A stretch of 64,000 nucleotides of DNA, from contig PGZC01000026.1 of the NCBI GenBank assembly GCA_002839995.1, positions 2,567 through 66,566 on the forward strand. Reading direction: 5' to 3'. Shown here in pieces: positions 62,554 to 64,000 of the stretch (the stretch's first letter is position 1; the number at the start of each line of letters is the position of its first letter). Made by a program: the position numbers and the translations under genes. The DNA is from Gammaproteobacteria bacterium HGW-Gammaproteobacteria-4. Its GTDB lineage: Bacteria > Pseudomonadota > Gammaproteobacteria > Xanthomonadales > Xanthomonadaceae. The notes beneath the pieces are model-generated. The model was not told where the DNA came from, searched no databases, and saw only the letters and a program-made list of their open reading frames with translations.

Positions 62554-64000
62554 TTACTGGTGCTTGGGAATTGTGATCTGTGGCGCCGTTCCTGCTGGCT
62601 CGGTTCCCTGCATCCAGCCTATCCATTGCTCACCCCTATCGCGCATCGCAATGCCACGCACGATGCCGTCTCCATCGAGTAGTAATACGCGCGCATTTGG
62701 TACGCCGCCATGTGTGAAGCGTACGCGGCGCCCCGGTACGCCGATGCTATTGGCGACTACCATGACATGTACATCTTGCACATCGATCGGCAGAAGTTGT
62801 CCCGGCACGGGCGCGCGCCCCAGCCATTGCGCCTCCGACCACGCGAAGACGGCTACCCGTGCCGCACGCACTACCGGCAGCGCGGCAGCGAGTTCGCCCA
62901 ACACGGATTCGCCCAACGGAAGATCCGGCTCGATTACGCCAACCGCTGCTGCCAGCGCCGTCTGTTCGGCCACTACACGCATCCGGGCGCCTAGTTCCGC
63001 CATCCACAACTGGCTCGGCAACAGCATCACCGCCACTACCAGCGTCATGGCCAATGCGCGTGAGGGAACCCGCGACTGTGCGATCACAGCAAGCGAGAGA
63101 CCCGCCCAGAACAGGCTCGACCACACCACGTAGCGCGCTGCCAGCAACTGGTTGGGATGCTGACCAAAATAATCGAAACGCACCAACACGATCATCATGC
63201 CGACCGCTGCTGCGAAACAAGCAAGGCCGATGCCGTGCAACGCCGCGAATGCACGTCGCCGCCAGGCACGCCAACCTGTGGCACCGAACCATATCAGTCC
63301 AGCCAAACCGAACAAGACGTGCGGCCAACGCGCCAACATCACCGGGCCGAACGTGGTCTCGTAGGCCTGCGCAATTGCGTGTACCGGCGCGCGCGCTGCG
63401 ACCAACGGGATCTTGTCCGCCAGCGCCGGATCGAGGAAGAGCCAGAACGCATATACGAACGGACCGGCCAGCCAACGCAACAACAGTTCGAGCTGCTGCA
63501 GCGGTGCGAACTGGATGGCGATACCATCACCGCCATCCCATCGCATCAACGCGAGTGTGCTCAACAAACCAACGGCCAGCACCATCCATTGCCGCCACGG
63601 CGCGCGGCCCACAGTCAGCACCGCTGCATAGGCCACGAAGCAGGCGATGCCGCTGCCAAACGAAAACGCGGCCGCAACGCCGCAGACGGCTGCGACTACC
63701 GCGTCGCGAAGCCCGCCCTTTCCTTCGCGTCTCGACGCCAGCACCTGCATGCCGAGCACAAGAAACAGGGTCACGCTGTAGGCGTGCACCGATTCATTGC
63801 CATGTGCCAGCACACGGATGTTGCCGAGCCAGAACAGGCCGAGCACGACAGCAAGCAGCGCAGCTGCACGCAGGCGTGCATCGGTTAGCGCCGCAATGCC
63901 ACGCCAGAACACAGCGACGGTGGACAGCGCAAGCACGATGCCTACCGCGACCTGCAACCATTGTTGCGCCGCGAACACATGCAGATCGACGACGCGCACC
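62554..64000 (-). CDS. Polytopic membrane protein, N-terminus outside window
   Basis: At least 481 residues, running off the right edge, so the start is unseen. Repeated hydrophobic helices (LQVAVGIVLALSTVAVFW, AALLAVVLGLFWLGNIRVL, VVAAVCGVAAAFSFGSGIACFVAYA, WMVLAVGLLSTLALM and more) suggest a polytopic inner-membrane protein of glycosyltransferase/oligosaccharide-ligase type (the LAHGNESVHAYS and FSFGSGIACF loops face one side). The C-terminal 130 residues form a soluble domain ending RDRGEQWIGWMQGTEPAGTAPQITIPKHQ in parts. I do not recognise the family; no catalytic motif was identified. Confidence 0.6.
   Translation of the reverse strand, partial: VRVVDLHVFAAQQWLQVAVGIVLALSTVAVFWRGIAALTDARLRAAALLAVVLGLFWLGNIRVLAHGNESVHAYSVTLFLVLGMQVLASRREGKGGLRDAVVAAVCGVAAAFSFGSGIACFVAYAAVLTVGRAPWRQWMVLAVGLLSTLALMRWDGGDGIAIQFAPLQQLELLLRWLAGPFVYAFWLFLDPALADKIPLVAARAPVHAIAQAYETTFGPVMLARWPHVLFGLAGLIWFGATGWRAWRRRAFAALHGIGLACFAAAVGMMIVLVRFDYFGQHPNQLLAARYVVWSSLFWAGLSLAVIAQSRVPSRALAMTLVVAVMLLPSQLWMAELGARMRVVAEQTALAAAVGVIEPDLPLGESVLGELAAALPVVRAARVAVFAWSEAQWLGRAPVPGQLLPIDVQDVHVMVVANSIGVPGRRVRFTHGGVPNARVLLLDGDGIVRGIAMRDRGEQWIGWMQGTEPAGTAPQITIPKHQ

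Overview
The window is a 64 kb piece of a high-GC (estimated by eye) gammaproteobacterial chromosome, most likely Lysobacterales (Xanthomonadales), perhaps near Rhodanobacteraceae. The reasons are the MetX-type serine O-succinyltransferase, the mla and mutY-yggX arrangements, and the many small intergenic palindromic repeat families. Most of it is ordinary core genome with tightly packed operons that often overlap by 1-4 bp. No prophage, CRISPR array or obvious defence island is visible.

Layout. 1-5.6 kb: the end of glycerol kinase, a minus-strand GST/DoxX/RluF group, a PhzF-like isomerase, and an intact IS607-family element (serine recombinase TnpA plus RNA-guided nuclease TnpB) placed right after phzF. 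5.7-9.4 kb: a YihG-like acyltransferase with a 353-bp miniature inverted-repeat element just upstream of its start, a secreted degenerate nuclease-fold protein, a Crp/Fnr regulator and a MAPEG protein. 9.4-16.4 kb: a minus-strand run rsmD-coaD-lipoprotein, then ferredoxin-ggt-MBL hydrolase-TMEM43-PhoX-like-MAPEG. 16.4-25.1 kb: ftsY-AsmA-like-mutY-yggX, an SDR, an MFS transporter, a LysM lipoprotein, accA and pyrC. 25.4-34.4 kb: an omega-amidase/aminotransferase pair, a 1405-residue S8 protease and an M13 lipoprotein peptidase. 34.6-43.8 kb: parC, a serine O-succinyltransferase beside a cysteine-dioxygenase-like gene, tRNA-Leu, the complete mlaAFEDCB operon and tRNA-Arg. 43.9-50.6 kb: an ALDH7-type dehydrogenase, a DUF4190 protein, pyrD-murB-EamA transporter and a chemoreceptor. 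50.9-62.4 kb: a TldD/TldE-like pair whose TldD member has a twin-arginine signal, a DUF4159 protein with a similar leader, and a five-gene operon MoxR-DUF58-BatA-like-DUF4175-like-unknown membrane protein. The window ends inside a polytopic membrane protein.

The most unusual content is (i) the MITE-like element with 26-bp perfect terminal inverted repeats and nested internal stems, (ii) the IS607 element whose promoter, 15-bp palindrome and start codon overlap, suggesting a self-repressed leaderless transposase gene, (iii) the 54.3-62.4 kb DUF4159/MoxR operon in which the BatA-like protein has lost its metal-site motif, (iv) the putatively exported TldD/TldE pair, and (v) at least five families of intergenic palindromes, two of which recur as a compound unit at 14.5 and 55.1 kb. 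All functional calls rest on reading motifs in the translated sequence. No database search was run.
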